From an uncultured bacterium (lineage in GTDB: Bacteria > Bacteroidota > Bacteroidia > Bacteroidales > Bacteroidaceae): DNA of 37,889 nucleotides. Of the stretch, positions 31,847-37,889 are shown one piece after another. A program made the translations under genes and the position numbers. Within the stretch, counting starts at the first letter, position 1, and every line of letters starts with the position of its first letter. The DNA lies in assembly GCA_905214795.1 (NCBI GenBank), contig CAJMNM010000033.1, positions 1 to 37,889 on the forward strand, written 5' to 3'. Below the pieces are notes generated by a model. It had not been told where the DNA came from, did not search any database, and saw nothing but the letters and a program-made list of their open reading frames with translations.

Positions 31847-33118
31847 ATGAAGCCGAGAAACAAGTTTGAACGCAATATAGTAGAAGCAAGTAAACATTTA
31901 CAGCCACTTACAAGCAAGCAGATACAATGGGGATTAGACCATAGTATCAGATATGTCGGACACAAATCATCTAAGAAAGTAGTAACCTGCACCAAGTGTG
32001 GGCATCAATGGAAATCTGACACGAAACGTAAATATGAGAAATGCCCGTATTGCAATACAGTGCTGACTATGTATGAAGGTAGAAAAAGAACATTCAAAGA
32101 ATGTGAGTATTTCACCGTAATAACAGCATGTAAAGACTACCAAGTTGTAAGGTCAATAATGGTGAAGTGTTTTTTGAAAGTTGGCAAACCTGCTGAATAT
32201 GAATGGGCAGAAGTCATGCAAAGATGGATTGCTCCTAATGGGAAGCATGTAACTTTTGCGAGATTAAGGCAAACAATGGGTACTATGTATTATGATTTAT
32301 GGCTCTTTTACACTCCGTTAGAATTAAGACGGGAAAATTACAAATACGACCTTATCTATTCTGCCACGATTTGTCCTTTCATGACAGTTACGCATGAATT
32401 AAGGAAAAGAGGTTTCAAAAGGTATTTTTACGGTCAATCACCTTTGAATTTTTTTCATGTGTTATTGACTAACAGCCGCATAGAAACATTGTTGAAGACA
32501 GGACAAACCAAACTCTTGAAATATTTTATTGAACATCCGCATGATAATATAGAAGATTATTGGCAGTCTATTCGTATTTGCCTCAGAAATAGATATAAAG
32601 TACATGATGCTACAATATGGCGTGACTACATTGACGCATTAAAGTATTTAGGTAAAGATATTAGGAATATGAAATATGTGTGTCCTCAAAATCTTTACCA
32701 TGAACATGACAAGGCGTGTAAAAAGGTCATAGAAAAAGAATTGGAAAAAGAGATAAGAGAAAATACACCAAAATTCCTTTCAAAAGAACAATGTTATCTG
32801 CTTAACAAAGGAAGATTTTTCGGACTTTCTTTTTCAGACGGTCTTATACGTGTCAAGGTTATAGAAAGTGTCAAAGAGATGATTTTGGAAGGGAAAGCAA
32901 TGCATCATTGTGTAGGGAATTATTATACAAGAGAAGACTCTCTTATTCTTTCAGCCACCATTAATGGGAAAAGGATAGAAACGGTAGAAGTTTCGCTGTC
33001 GCAAATGAAAGTTTTGCAATGCAGAGGTGTATGCAATTCCAATACCGAATACCACGACCGCATCATCAGCCTTGTAGAGAACAATGCCGAACTTATCCGC
33101 AAACGGATGAGTGCTTGA
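31847..33118 (+). CDS. PcfJ-like protein with zinc ribbon
   Basis: I use ATG 31847, one base after the pcfK-like stop; an earlier in-frame ATG at 31745 would sit inside that gene. The product has 423 residues. Residues 48-69 form a zinc ribbon (C48, C51, C66, C69; CTKCGHQW and CPYC). The C-terminal third is the PcfJ domain: ILEGKAMHHCVGNYYTREDS with its His-His-Cys, then VEVSLSQMKVLQCRGVCNS. PcfJ-like proteins are common on conjugative elements of Firmicutes and Bacteroidetes and are linked to transfer or replication, without a proven activity. Confidence 0.85.
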   Translation: MKPRNKFERNIVEASKHLQPLTSKQIQWGLDHSIRYVGHKSSKKVVTCTKCGHQWKSDTKRKYEKCPYCNTVLTMYEGRKRTFKECEYFTVITACKDYQVVRSIMVKCFLKVGKPAEYEWAEVMQRWIAPNGKHVTFARLRQTMGTMYYDLWLFYTPLELRRENYKYDLIYSATICPFMTVTHELRKRGFKRYFYGQSPLNFFHVLLTNSRIETLLKTGQTKLLKYFIEHPHDNIEDYWQSIRICLRNRYKVHDATIWRDYIDALKYLGKDIRNMKYVCPQNLYHEHDKACKKVIEKELEKEIRENTPKFLSKEQCYLLNKGRFFGLSFSDGLIRVKVIESVKEMILEGKAMHHCVGNYYTREDSLILSATINGKRIETVEVSLSQMKVLQCRGVCNSNTEYHDRIISLVENNAELIRKRMSA

Positions 33119-33144
33119 TTTATAGACTTCAAAATATACATGAT

Positions 33145-33402
33145 ATGGAAATAAAGATAGAAAACATACTGATATTATGGGACGAGAAAGTAACCGACAT
33201 CTTTGTCAGTCTGATAAACACCTTGTCCTTGAGTTTCAGCGAAAAGGAAATCCGCAATTCAATGGCGAAACTTTCAGAAAACGAGAACTTCGGAAGGCTG
33301 TTCGCCTACGGCTTCGGAGCGCATCATCTTTGGGTAGCCCAAAGGATGATAACCGACCCCGAAAAGGTAATGGAGAACCGACTACTGATTGTTGAATTTT
33401 AA
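33145..33402 (+). CDS. conserved ICE protein of unknown function, 85 aa
   Basis: The frame is open further upstream, but the ATG at 33145 (MEIKIENILILWDEKVTDIF) is the first that does not overlap the PcfJ-like gene and starts a natural sequence. The protein is soluble and mostly helical (SFSEKEIRNSMAKLSENENF; HHLWVAQRMITDPEKVMENR). It is followed after three bases by the DUF3873 gene. No family is recognised. Confidence 0.6.
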   Translation: MEIKIENILILWDEKVTDIFVSLINTLSLSFSEKEIRNSMAKLSENENFGRLFAYGFGAHHLWVAQRMITDPEKVMENRLLIVEF

Positions 33403-33405
33403 TAA

Positions 33406-33636
33406 ATGACTACCATGACAACAAGAATGACCATCAACGGAGTGAGTACCTGCCAGACGGCAGGTACTGAGAAGTACGAAAAGTACCAAACGACTATCAG
33501 ACGGAAAAGAACAACCCTTTTCCAGTATGACTACCGACACACGGACGGAGAACTTTTCTCTTGCGTTAGACCGACATTGGAAGAGTGCAGACACCTGCGT
33601 GACGAATGGATAAAAGGAAAGGAGGACAGATTATGA
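33406..33636 (+). CDS. DUF3873 family protein
   Basis: This 76-residue protein begins MTTMTTRMTINGVSTCQTAG. TEKYEKYQTT and the RTTLFQYDYRHTDGELFSCV stretch match my memory of DUF3873, a family found on Bacteroides conjugative elements. A second start at 33415 (MTTRMTINGV) is equally possible. Its stop overlaps the next start (ATGA at 33633-33636). The function is unknown; beta-strand content suggests a small compact fold. Confidence 0.78.
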   Translation: MTTMTTRMTINGVSTCQTAGTEKYEKYQTTIRRKRTTLFQYDYRHTDGELFSCVRPTLEECRHLRDEWIKGKEDRL

Positions 33637-33872
33637 CAGCATACTATGATACTTTGATTGTGACATTCAGCGACCCTATCAGAATTTTGGATATGATGTG
33701 TACCGATACTTGTGATGTGGCAACACTAAAGGAGTGGATAGAGAGCTACGAAAGTACAAGAATGACCCCGATAAACGAACATACGGCAGTCATCACTTCC
33801 GAATACAACATGGTGCATGTGGTGGAATGGCTCAGAAAATATACCCCCATTGCCGAAATGAAAGAATACTAA
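33633..33872 (+). CDS. conserved ICE protein of unknown function, 79 aa
   Basis: The start at 33633 (MTAYYDTLIVTFSDPIRILD) overlaps the DUF3873 stop by four bases and gives a natural N-terminus. The small acidic protein has alternating beta and helix (VATLKEWIESYESTRM; AVITSEYNMVHVVEWLRKYT) and no known motif. It is likely expressed by coupling to the gene before it. Confidence 0.62.
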   Translation: MTAYYDTLIVTFSDPIRILDMMCTDTCDVATLKEWIESYESTRMTPINEHTAVITSEYNMVHVVEWLRKYTPIAEMKEY

Positions 33873-33934
33873 AGGTGTGGCGGTACACAATACCGCCCGC
33901 ACCCGAAACAGATAACCCATAAAACAGAAAGAGC

Positions 33935-34165
33935 ATGAAATACTATTTTATATTGACAGACAGCAGGGACGCATGGATACAGTTCGTTTACCTCCCTACG
34001 GGAGATTATGTGTCCGGCTATATCCGTGACTTGCGGAGTGTGGGAATATCCGTACATGACTATGACCTTTGGACGGAGGAAACACGACCCATTGCCGAGC
34101 GCACATTGGAACATATAAGGCAGAGCATGAACAAAAAAAATCGGGTGGCAAAAGCCACCCATTGA
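33935..34165 (+). CDS. conserved ICE protein of unknown function, 76 aa
   Basis: MKYYFILTDSRDAWIQFVYL begins a small alpha/beta protein ending EHIRQSMNKKNRVAKATH. The 3' end of the gene contains a perfect GGGTGGC-aaaa-GCCACCC hairpin preceded by eight A residues. On the opposite strand these read as a Rho-independent terminator. The last codons are therefore shaped by a second function. No family is recognised. Confidence 0.6.
   Translation: MKYYFILTDSRDAWIQFVYLPTGDYVSGYIRDLRSVGISVHDYDLWTEETRPIAERTLEHIRQSMNKKNRVAKATH
34133..34160 (-). terminator. minus-strand terminator inside a plus-strand gene
   Basis: On the minus strand a perfect 7-bp stem (34154-34160 with 34143-34149), loop TTTT, then GA and eight T residues (34140-34133) make a textbook Rho-independent terminator. 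It would stop leftward transcription arriving from the tra operon before it runs antisense through the rightward operon. Confidence 0.75.
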
Positions 34166-34188
34166 CAATAACTTAAATACCTATACAG

Positions 34189-34494
34189 ATGATAGCGAAT
34201 ACAATCTTACAGCAGTTGGGCGGTCATGGATTTACCGTCATGACGGGAAGCCGTAACTATATCAATTTGGGCAATGGACTACAAATGAGCCTTGCAAGGA
34301 ACAAGACGTCAGCCAACAGACTGAAAATCATATTGGATGAAGACACGGATACATACACCATGTATTTCTATCGTCAGACACTGACGAAGTATGCGGACAT
34401 CAAGGTCAAGGAGATAGCCAAATACGAGGGAGTGTACTTTGATATGCTCCAGCAGATTTTCACGGATGTAACGGGACTTTACACCCGACTTTAG
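34189..34494 (+). CDS. conserved ICE protein of unknown function, 101 aa
   Basis: This is the last gene of the rightward operon. It begins MIANTILQQLGGHGFTVMTG and has a strand-rich middle (LKIILDEDTDTYTMYFYRQT) and a helical end (VYFDMLQQIFTDVTGLYTRL). It looks like a compact alpha/beta domain without known motifs. Three consecutive hairpins follow its stop codon, the last with a T-run. Confidence 0.68.
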   Translation: MIANTILQQLGGHGFTVMTGSRNYINLGNGLQMSLARNKTSANRLKIILDEDTDTYTMYFYRQTLTKYADIKVKEIAKYEGVYFDMLQQIFTDVTGLYTRL

Positions 34495-34499
34495 GCAGA

Positions 34500-34603
34500 G
34501 GCGGCGAGAGCCGCCCTACTTTCTTTCGGTGAGCAGAAGGCGGACAAAGAAAGTAGCAAAGAAACCGCTGTTCCAAAGACTTCCACTGACGGAAGTCTTT
34601 TTT
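34500..34603 (+). terminator. three stacked hairpins ending in a terminator
   Basis: GGCGGC-gaga-GCCGCC (34500-34515) is followed by an 11-bp stem CTACTTTCTTT/AAAGAAAGTAG (34516-34526, 34546-34556). Then AAAGACTTCC/GGAAGTCTTT (34575-34584, 34591-34600) runs into further T residues. The third is a clear terminator for the rightward operon. I recall the CTACTTTCTTT stem as recurring on Bacteroides conjugative elements; this needs checking. Confidence 0.75.
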
Positions 34604-34612
34604 GTTCCCATC

Positions 34613-34957
34613 TTACAGATTTCTATTCAGAATAAGTGAAAGCGGATAAATATATTTGTTGTATGCTTTCAGTTTCTTCATATCAACACGGTTGTCCGAA
34701 TACGGGTTGCTCTTCTCATCGTAGAAAAAAATGTCCGTTATGTTTTCCTTTCGGACAATCCGTTCCCCGCACAGCGGAATATCCTCCACGTCAAAATCCT
34801 CCAGCGGAAGCGTTTCCAGTCTGCCGGGAAGATGGTTGCCAAGCTCGTTCATGTTGTAGTTGAAAAGAGCGAAGCCCTTGTGTTTGAAGTCAAGACGTAT
34901 GCCATACGGACGCCCTGTCAGAAAGGCATCCGCTGCTTTTGCCCTATAATTTTCCAT
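34613..34957 (-). CDS. conserved ICE protein of unknown function, 114 aa
   Basis: I use ATG 34957 (MENYRAKAADAFLTGRPYGI). The frame runs open to 35041, but that part overlaps the lysozyme terminator region and looks non-coding. The protein is soluble, mixed alpha/beta (LDFKHKGFALFNYNMNELGN; NITDIFFYDEKSNPYSDNRV). It is the last leftward gene before the convergence zone, downstream of the lysozyme gene. No family is recognised. Confidence 0.65.
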   Translation of the reverse strand: MENYRAKAADAFLTGRPYGIRLDFKHKGFALFNYNMNELGNHLPGRLETLPLEDFDVEDIPLCGERIVRKENITDIFFYDEKSNPYSDNRVDMKKLKAYNKYIYPLSLILNRNL

Positions 34958-35039
34958 GATTGTTTTTTTCTGTTTCAAAAAAAGTGATACAAAATTAGGT
35001 CTTTTCCCGGAGCAAAGCAAAACCTTTCCTGAAAATGAC

Positions 35040-35076
35040 AAGGGAGAACCCCACCATTTGGGTGAAGTCCTCCCTT
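35040..35076 (-). terminator. hairpin after the lysozyme gene
   Basis: AAGGGAG/CTCCCTT (35040-35046, 35070-35076) encloses a further CACC/GGTG stem. It starts four bases past the lysozyme stop on the minus strand. The T content after it is modest (CATTTTC), so termination may be partial, allowing some expression of the next gene. Confidence 0.55.
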
Positions 35077-35080
35077 ACCG

Positions 35081-35605
35081 CTACTTCTTGAACAGCAGCA
35101 GAAATTCCATCTTCCGTCGCCGCTCTATCGAGCGGATTTTCCGTCCCTTGTAGTGGCAGTAGGATATATACTCCTTATAGATGTCCCTGTCACCGGCTTC
35201 CAGCTTTCGGATCAGCTTGCTTTTGGGTATCTTTCCGCTGCCCAAGAGCCGGAACGGTCCCACATTATAAGCTAATGTACCCAGGAGCAGCGAATCCTTT
35301 CCCAGATGCCGGAACATGGCGCAGAACTTCCGAAGGTCTTTCCGCAGCAGCTCGTCAGCCTGCTGTCTTGTCATGGTGCGTGCCGAGTATTTCTCGCCCG
35401 GCTGGAGGCAATGCCCCCAGCCGACATAAGGATGGTTCTTTTCCGAGTGCCAGCCCTCAAAATAGCGCACACACAAAAATGCCCTCTCAAATTCCGGCAA
35501 CCTGAAAATCCTTGCTTCCTTGGCTGTTTCCCTTTCAGGTTCCTGTGCCGACAAAGTGCAGCCTAACGAAAGGAAACAGAGCAGTAACAACATCCTGTAC
35601 CTCAT
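35081..35605 (-). CDS. ICE-borne GH24-like lysozyme (peptidoglycan hydrolase)
   Basis: This 174-residue protein has an export signal (MRYRMLLLLCFLSLGCTLSA); the exact processing is unclear. VRYFEGWHS holds the probable catalytic Glu50, and YVGWGHCLQPG corresponds to the TIGYGH motif of T4-type (GH24) lysozymes. LLGTLAYNVGPFRLLGSG and the RSIERRRKMEFLL ending match the rest of that fold. It should open the cell wall locally so that the conjugation apparatus can assemble. Its ATG overlaps the traQ stop (35602-35605), tying it to the tra operon. Such lysozymes commonly follow traQ in CTnDOT-like elements. Confidence 0.85.
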   Translation of the reverse strand: MRYRMLLLLCFLSLGCTLSAQEPERETAKEARIFRLPEFERAFLCVRYFEGWHSEKNHPYVGWGHCLQPGEKYSARTMTRQQADELLRKDLRKFCAMFRHLGKDSLLLGTLAYNVGPFRLLGSGKIPKSKLIRKLEAGDRDIYKEYISYCHYKGRKIRSIERRRKMEFLLLFKK

Positions 35606-36120
35606 TTACGGATTTGTTTGGAAGTGGACGGACTGACGGCTGGCACACTGTCGCTTTCCGTTTCTGAAGTGTTGGAGTTGTTGAAATCAAACTCCATTTC
35701 ATGGGAGTTGCCGAAGTTATCCTCCACGACCACTATGAAATTCTGTGTTTCATCGCATTGCGAGGTGTAGTACAGACGGAACTTCTCGTTCTCCAGCAGG
35801 TAACGGTCGTTCGGCAGGAATACCGTACCGTTGTCCATCTTCAGTGTCCCTTTACCTTCATACTGGAAGTAACGTATCGTATAGAGTGTATTGGCAAAAT
35901 TGCCCTCCTTCTTCATCTCACAGCGGATTTCCACGGTCTGCCCCTTTGCCACATCGTGAGGGACAGGCATGGTTTCCACCGTAAACGGGTAGCTCTGCTG
36001 TATGTCCATATCGTCATCGCAGGACGCAAAAAGTCCCGCAGCCAGGACAGCCATGCAGACTGCCACTGCCTTGAAAATTGATTTGCCTCTGTTGCTGTTA
36101 TTGTTCATAATCTTCATCAT
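35602..36120 (-). CDS. traQ: TraQ conjugal transfer lipoprotein (DUF3872)
   Basis: This protein has up to 172 residues; the start may be the ATG at 36120, 36117 or 36108. The signal (FKAVAVCMAVLAAGLFASC) ends in a lipobox with Cys34, followed by DDD. The body is a beta-sandwich (YPFTVETMPVPHDVAKGQTV; FIVVVEDNFGNSHEMEFDFN) typical of TraQ/DUF3872 of Bacteroides conjugative transposons. The C-terminal 25 residues are Ser/Thr-rich and disordered. It lies between traP and the lysozyme gene, the normal order. Its exact job in the mating apparatus is not established. Confidence 0.87.
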   Translation of the reverse strand: MMKIMNNNSNRGKSIFKAVAVCMAVLAAGLFASCDDDMDIQQSYPFTVETMPVPHDVAKGQTVEIRCEMKKEGNFANTLYTIRYFQYEGKGTLKMDNGTVFLPNDRYLLENEKFRLYYTSQCDETQNFIVVVEDNFGNSHEMEFDFNNSNTSETESDSVPAVSPSTSKQIRK

Positions 36121-36121
36121 C

Positions 36122-37009
36122 TTATCTGATTTTAAGTTTGTTGTTATTCTGTTTGTTTATCCGTTGCTGCAAATACTCGTTCAGGTCCTTGCAGCCTTTG
36201 TATAACCCACGGCAGTCCGACACTTTCTCACCGTACCGCATCCACAGTTTTTCCACCGCCCGGTGTCCGGCTTCATCGTTGTCGAGGTAGCACCGTATCC
36301 TTTCGTAACCGTCCAGATAACGGAAACTCCTGTCCACATTGGCGACCGAGTTCAGGACAAGGCTGTCGCCGTCCTCCGCCATGCCGAGCGTCACGGCGGA
36401 CAGGAAGTCCATGAAGCCCTCATAAAGGCTGCAACTTTCAGCCTGCCCGTCCTTCCGCTTTATCAGGGATACGTCTTTGGGCGGTATGCACCCTTTGAAA
36501 AGCCGGTTCCGGAGTTCATAACCGCCGGACACATTGGAGAAGCCGACGGCGAAATATTTCTTCTTGTGGACGTAGTAGTTCAACTGGCAGCAGTAAAAGG
36601 ACGCTGTATCGGGAGATATGCCACGTTCCACCAGATATTTCTTCAAAGCCTGATACCGCAGGGGCAAGACCTCCACGTCCTCAAAGGACGGTTCGGGAGT
36701 CTTTTTCCTGAAGGTGGAAGCATCCGGCTGCACCATAGGCACACCGGCACTTTCCGATATGAACCTTACCTGTGCGAGAAAATCACGGCTGTGGATAAAC
36801 TCTCCGGCAAGATTGAAGATGTCACCGCCTATGCCCAGCCCGAAATCGTACCAGACATTCTTTTCCACATTCACACGGAAGGACGGTGTCCTTTCGCTCC
36901 TGTAAGGTGCCGAATACCACAATTCGTTTCCGCTTCTTCTTGTCGGTTCATGTCCCAGCCTTCGGAGAAAGTCCGCAATCGGTATCTGCCTCATTTCAGC
37001 TATATCCAT
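36122..37009 (-). CDS. traP: TraP: primase-like protein with zinc-less CHC2-type fold and Toprim domain
   Basis: The protein has 295 residues. The N-terminus (about 1-75) follows the CHC2 primase pattern (SERTPSFRVNVEKNVWYDFG; GGDIFNLAGEF). The four zinc ligands of DnaG-type primases are absent: the CPFH position reads APYR and the CxxC position reads DFGL. The C-terminal half is a Toprim domain with Glu197 in LYEGFMDFL and the metal-binding DND at 243-245 (YLDNDEAGHRA). TraP of CTnDOT is annotated as a DNA primase, and a role in priming the transferred strand fits. The gene lies one base upstream of traQ. Confidence 0.88.
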   Translation of the reverse strand: MDIAEMRQIPIADFLRRLGHEPTRRSGNELWYSAPYRSERTPSFRVNVEKNVWYDFGLGIGGDIFNLAGEFIHSRDFLAQVRFISESAGVPMVQPDASTFRKKTPEPSFEDVEVLPLRYQALKKYLVERGISPDTASFYCCQLNYYVHKKKYFAVGFSNVSGGYELRNRLFKGCIPPKDVSLIKRKDGQAESCSLYEGFMDFLSAVTLGMAEDGDSLVLNSVANVDRSFRYLDGYERIRCYLDNDEAGHRAVEKLWMRYGEKVSDCRGLYKGCKDLNEYLQQRINKQNNNKLKIR

Positions 37010-37016
37010 ACCCGTC

Positions 37017-37598
37017 CTAATTTATGATGAACTTGATACCTATTCCAAACTGCGTGTGGAGCTTTCTCGTGTCACCTCCCCAAAGACAACGCTCGCGCAG
37101 ACTGGCAAGCAGAGCCAGACGGTCAGCCACATACACCTCCATGTCGAGCGTCACCGCACCGCCATAGACAAAGGCGTCACTGTCGTGGAGCCTCGCCCCG
37201 TCATACAGCACCTTGTCGCCCCAGTTCACCGTTTCATATCCGGCAAGAGCGGAAACGCCGGCATAGAGAAACACGATTTTGCGGGCATCGGAAAGCACCT
37301 TGAAGTGGTAGCCGCCTTCGGCGGTAAACTGTGCCACCGGTATCTTCACATCATTGTACGGACTGTTTTTCAACAGGTATTCACCGCCCAGCGACCATTT
37401 GTTGCCGTTTTTCGTATAGGTCGAAAGAAGCGCCCCGAAACTGTGCCCTCCGTCATTGCCGCCCATCCTGAAACCGTCCGTCATTGCCGCCTTCACTTCG
37501 ATGCCCTGCATTCCCGGCAGGCATCGCTGGGCGTTCGCCCGCCCCGTGAACAGGGCAAGCGACGCTGCCAGTGCTATCATATACTTTCTCATGTTCAT
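37017..37598 (-). CDS. traO: TraO conjugal transfer protein
   Basis: This 193-residue protein has a signal peptide (MNMRKYMIALAASLALFTGR, then ANAQ). The mature part is beta-rich with alternating residues and glycines (SFGALLSTYTKNGNKWSLGG; VFLYAGVSALAGYETVNWGD) and ends FGIGIKFIIN, like an outer-membrane barrel. This agrees with TraO of CTnDOT-type elements. Its start overlaps the traN stop (37595-37598) and it is followed by traP after seven bases. Confidence 0.88.
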   Translation of the reverse strand: MNMRKYMIALAASLALFTGRANAQRCLPGMQGIEVKAAMTDGFRMGGNDGGHSFGALLSTYTKNGNKWSLGGEYLLKNSPYNDVKIPVAQFTAEGGYHFKVLSDARKIVFLYAGVSALAGYETVNWGDKVLYDGARLHDSDAFVYGGAVTLDMEVYVADRLALLASLRERCLWGGDTRKLHTQFGIGIKFIIN

Positions 37599-37889
37599 CG
37601 TACCTGAAGTTCGTTAATCGTTGTGGCTCGTACCAGATCCTCGTTCTCTACGGTAAAGGACTGGTGACGTCCTCCGTTCTTCTCATGCAGTTCTACCACG
37701 AGGCATTTGTCGTCCGGAATGGTGAACTTGGACATCGTGAACACGGTACGTTCCTTTTTCTTTCCCGGCACGCAGGTCACATAGTTCTGCGCACGGAGCG
37801 GAAGAATGACCTGTTCCTGCACGGCTGTACGCTTTGCCACCTTCTTGTCCACGATTTTCCATGTGATGTAGTCCACATCGAAAGGCACA
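37595..37889 (-). CDS. traN: TraN conjugal transfer protein (DUF4138), C-terminal part
   Basis: Only the last 98 or so residues are in the window; the frame runs off the right edge, so the Met near 37888 is probably internal. Visible motifs are ITWKIVDKKVAKRTAVQEQV and YVTCVPGKKKERTVFTMSKF, followed by DDKCLVVELHEKNGGRHQSF. They fit the end of TraN/DUF4138, the VirB9-like component family of Bacteroidales mating systems, usually about 300 residues. The four-base overlap with traO supports the operon. Confidence 0.85.
   Translation of the reverse strand, partial: VPFDVDYITWKIVDKKVAKRTAVQEQVILPLRAQNYVTCVPGKKKERTVFTMSKFTIPDDKCLVVELHEKNGGRHQSFTVENEDLVRATTINELQVR

Larger units (their letters stand above)
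29400..37889. mobile_element. end of a CTnDOT-type integrative conjugative element (continues past the window)
   Basis: From about 29.4 kb the content changes to genes typical of Bacteroides conjugative transposons: PcfK-like and PcfJ-like proteins, DUF3873, and traQ, traP, traO and traN in the known order on the minus strand. G+C is visibly higher, mainly in the tra part. The integrase, mobilisation and regulatory genes and the other end lie outside the window. The left boundary is approximate (29.3-29.6 kb), because no matching second attachment site can be seen. Confidence 0.8.

Overview
The window looks like a chromosome segment of a gut Bacteroidales bacterium (Bacteroides or Phocaeicola type). 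The signs are TAnnTTTG-type -7 promoter boxes, very few Shine-Dalgarno sites, a lipoprotein TamA variant (TamL) paired with TamB, a Bacteroidetes-style propeller/AraC sensor regulator beside fucosidase genes, and a CTnDOT-type conjugative element with traN-O-P-Q. The species cannot be fixed from this sequence alone.

Region 1 (1-6.5 kb) is AT-rich accessory DNA next to the 3' end of a tRNA-Leu(TAA). On the minus strand lie an S41-type protease, a DUF1232 membrane protein, a 37-39 aa acidic micro-ORF, an AlbA_2 (Schlafen-type) ATP-binding protein and a two-helix membrane protein. Diverging from them is a cysteine-rich protein of unknown function with a coiled-coil tail that contains a recent 29-residue duplication. 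Two broken genes follow: a membrane-anchored protein with two frameshifts and a RhuM-family gene with a frameshift and truncation. Together they suggest a decayed mobile island beside the tRNA.

Region 2 (6.5-19 kb) is a polysaccharide-use locus without SusC/SusD. A transmembrane beta-propeller regulator with a C-terminal AraC helix-turn-helix, but no histidine kinase, precedes a GH29 alpha-L-fucosidase and a 1774-residue GH141-like protein with FG-GAP/VCBS repeats. Paired direct repeats, 23 and 21 bp apart, lie upstream of the two enzyme genes and are good candidates for the regulator's binding sites. Between the enzymes is a 0.5 kb non-coding block with twelve TTCAC/GTGAA boxes and a central array of AACCGT boxes.

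Region 3 (19-29.2 kb) looks like ordinary core genome: a sugar-nucleotide transferase, tamB-tamL (4 bp overlap), a cyclophilin-type lipoprotein prolyl isomerase, and an unknown protein whose start is set by a rare perfect Shine-Dalgarno site.

Region 4 (about 29.4-37.9 kb, continuing off the window) is the end of an integrative conjugative element. Its outermost kilobase carries several strong inverted repeats, including a likely small RNA or terminator structure and a leftward promoter. A rightward operon of small genes follows, including PcfK-like, PcfJ-like and DUF3873 proteins. It converges on the leftward tra operon (traN, traO, traP, traQ, lysozyme, unknown). The convergence zone has stacked hairpins and a minus-strand terminator buried in a plus-strand gene.
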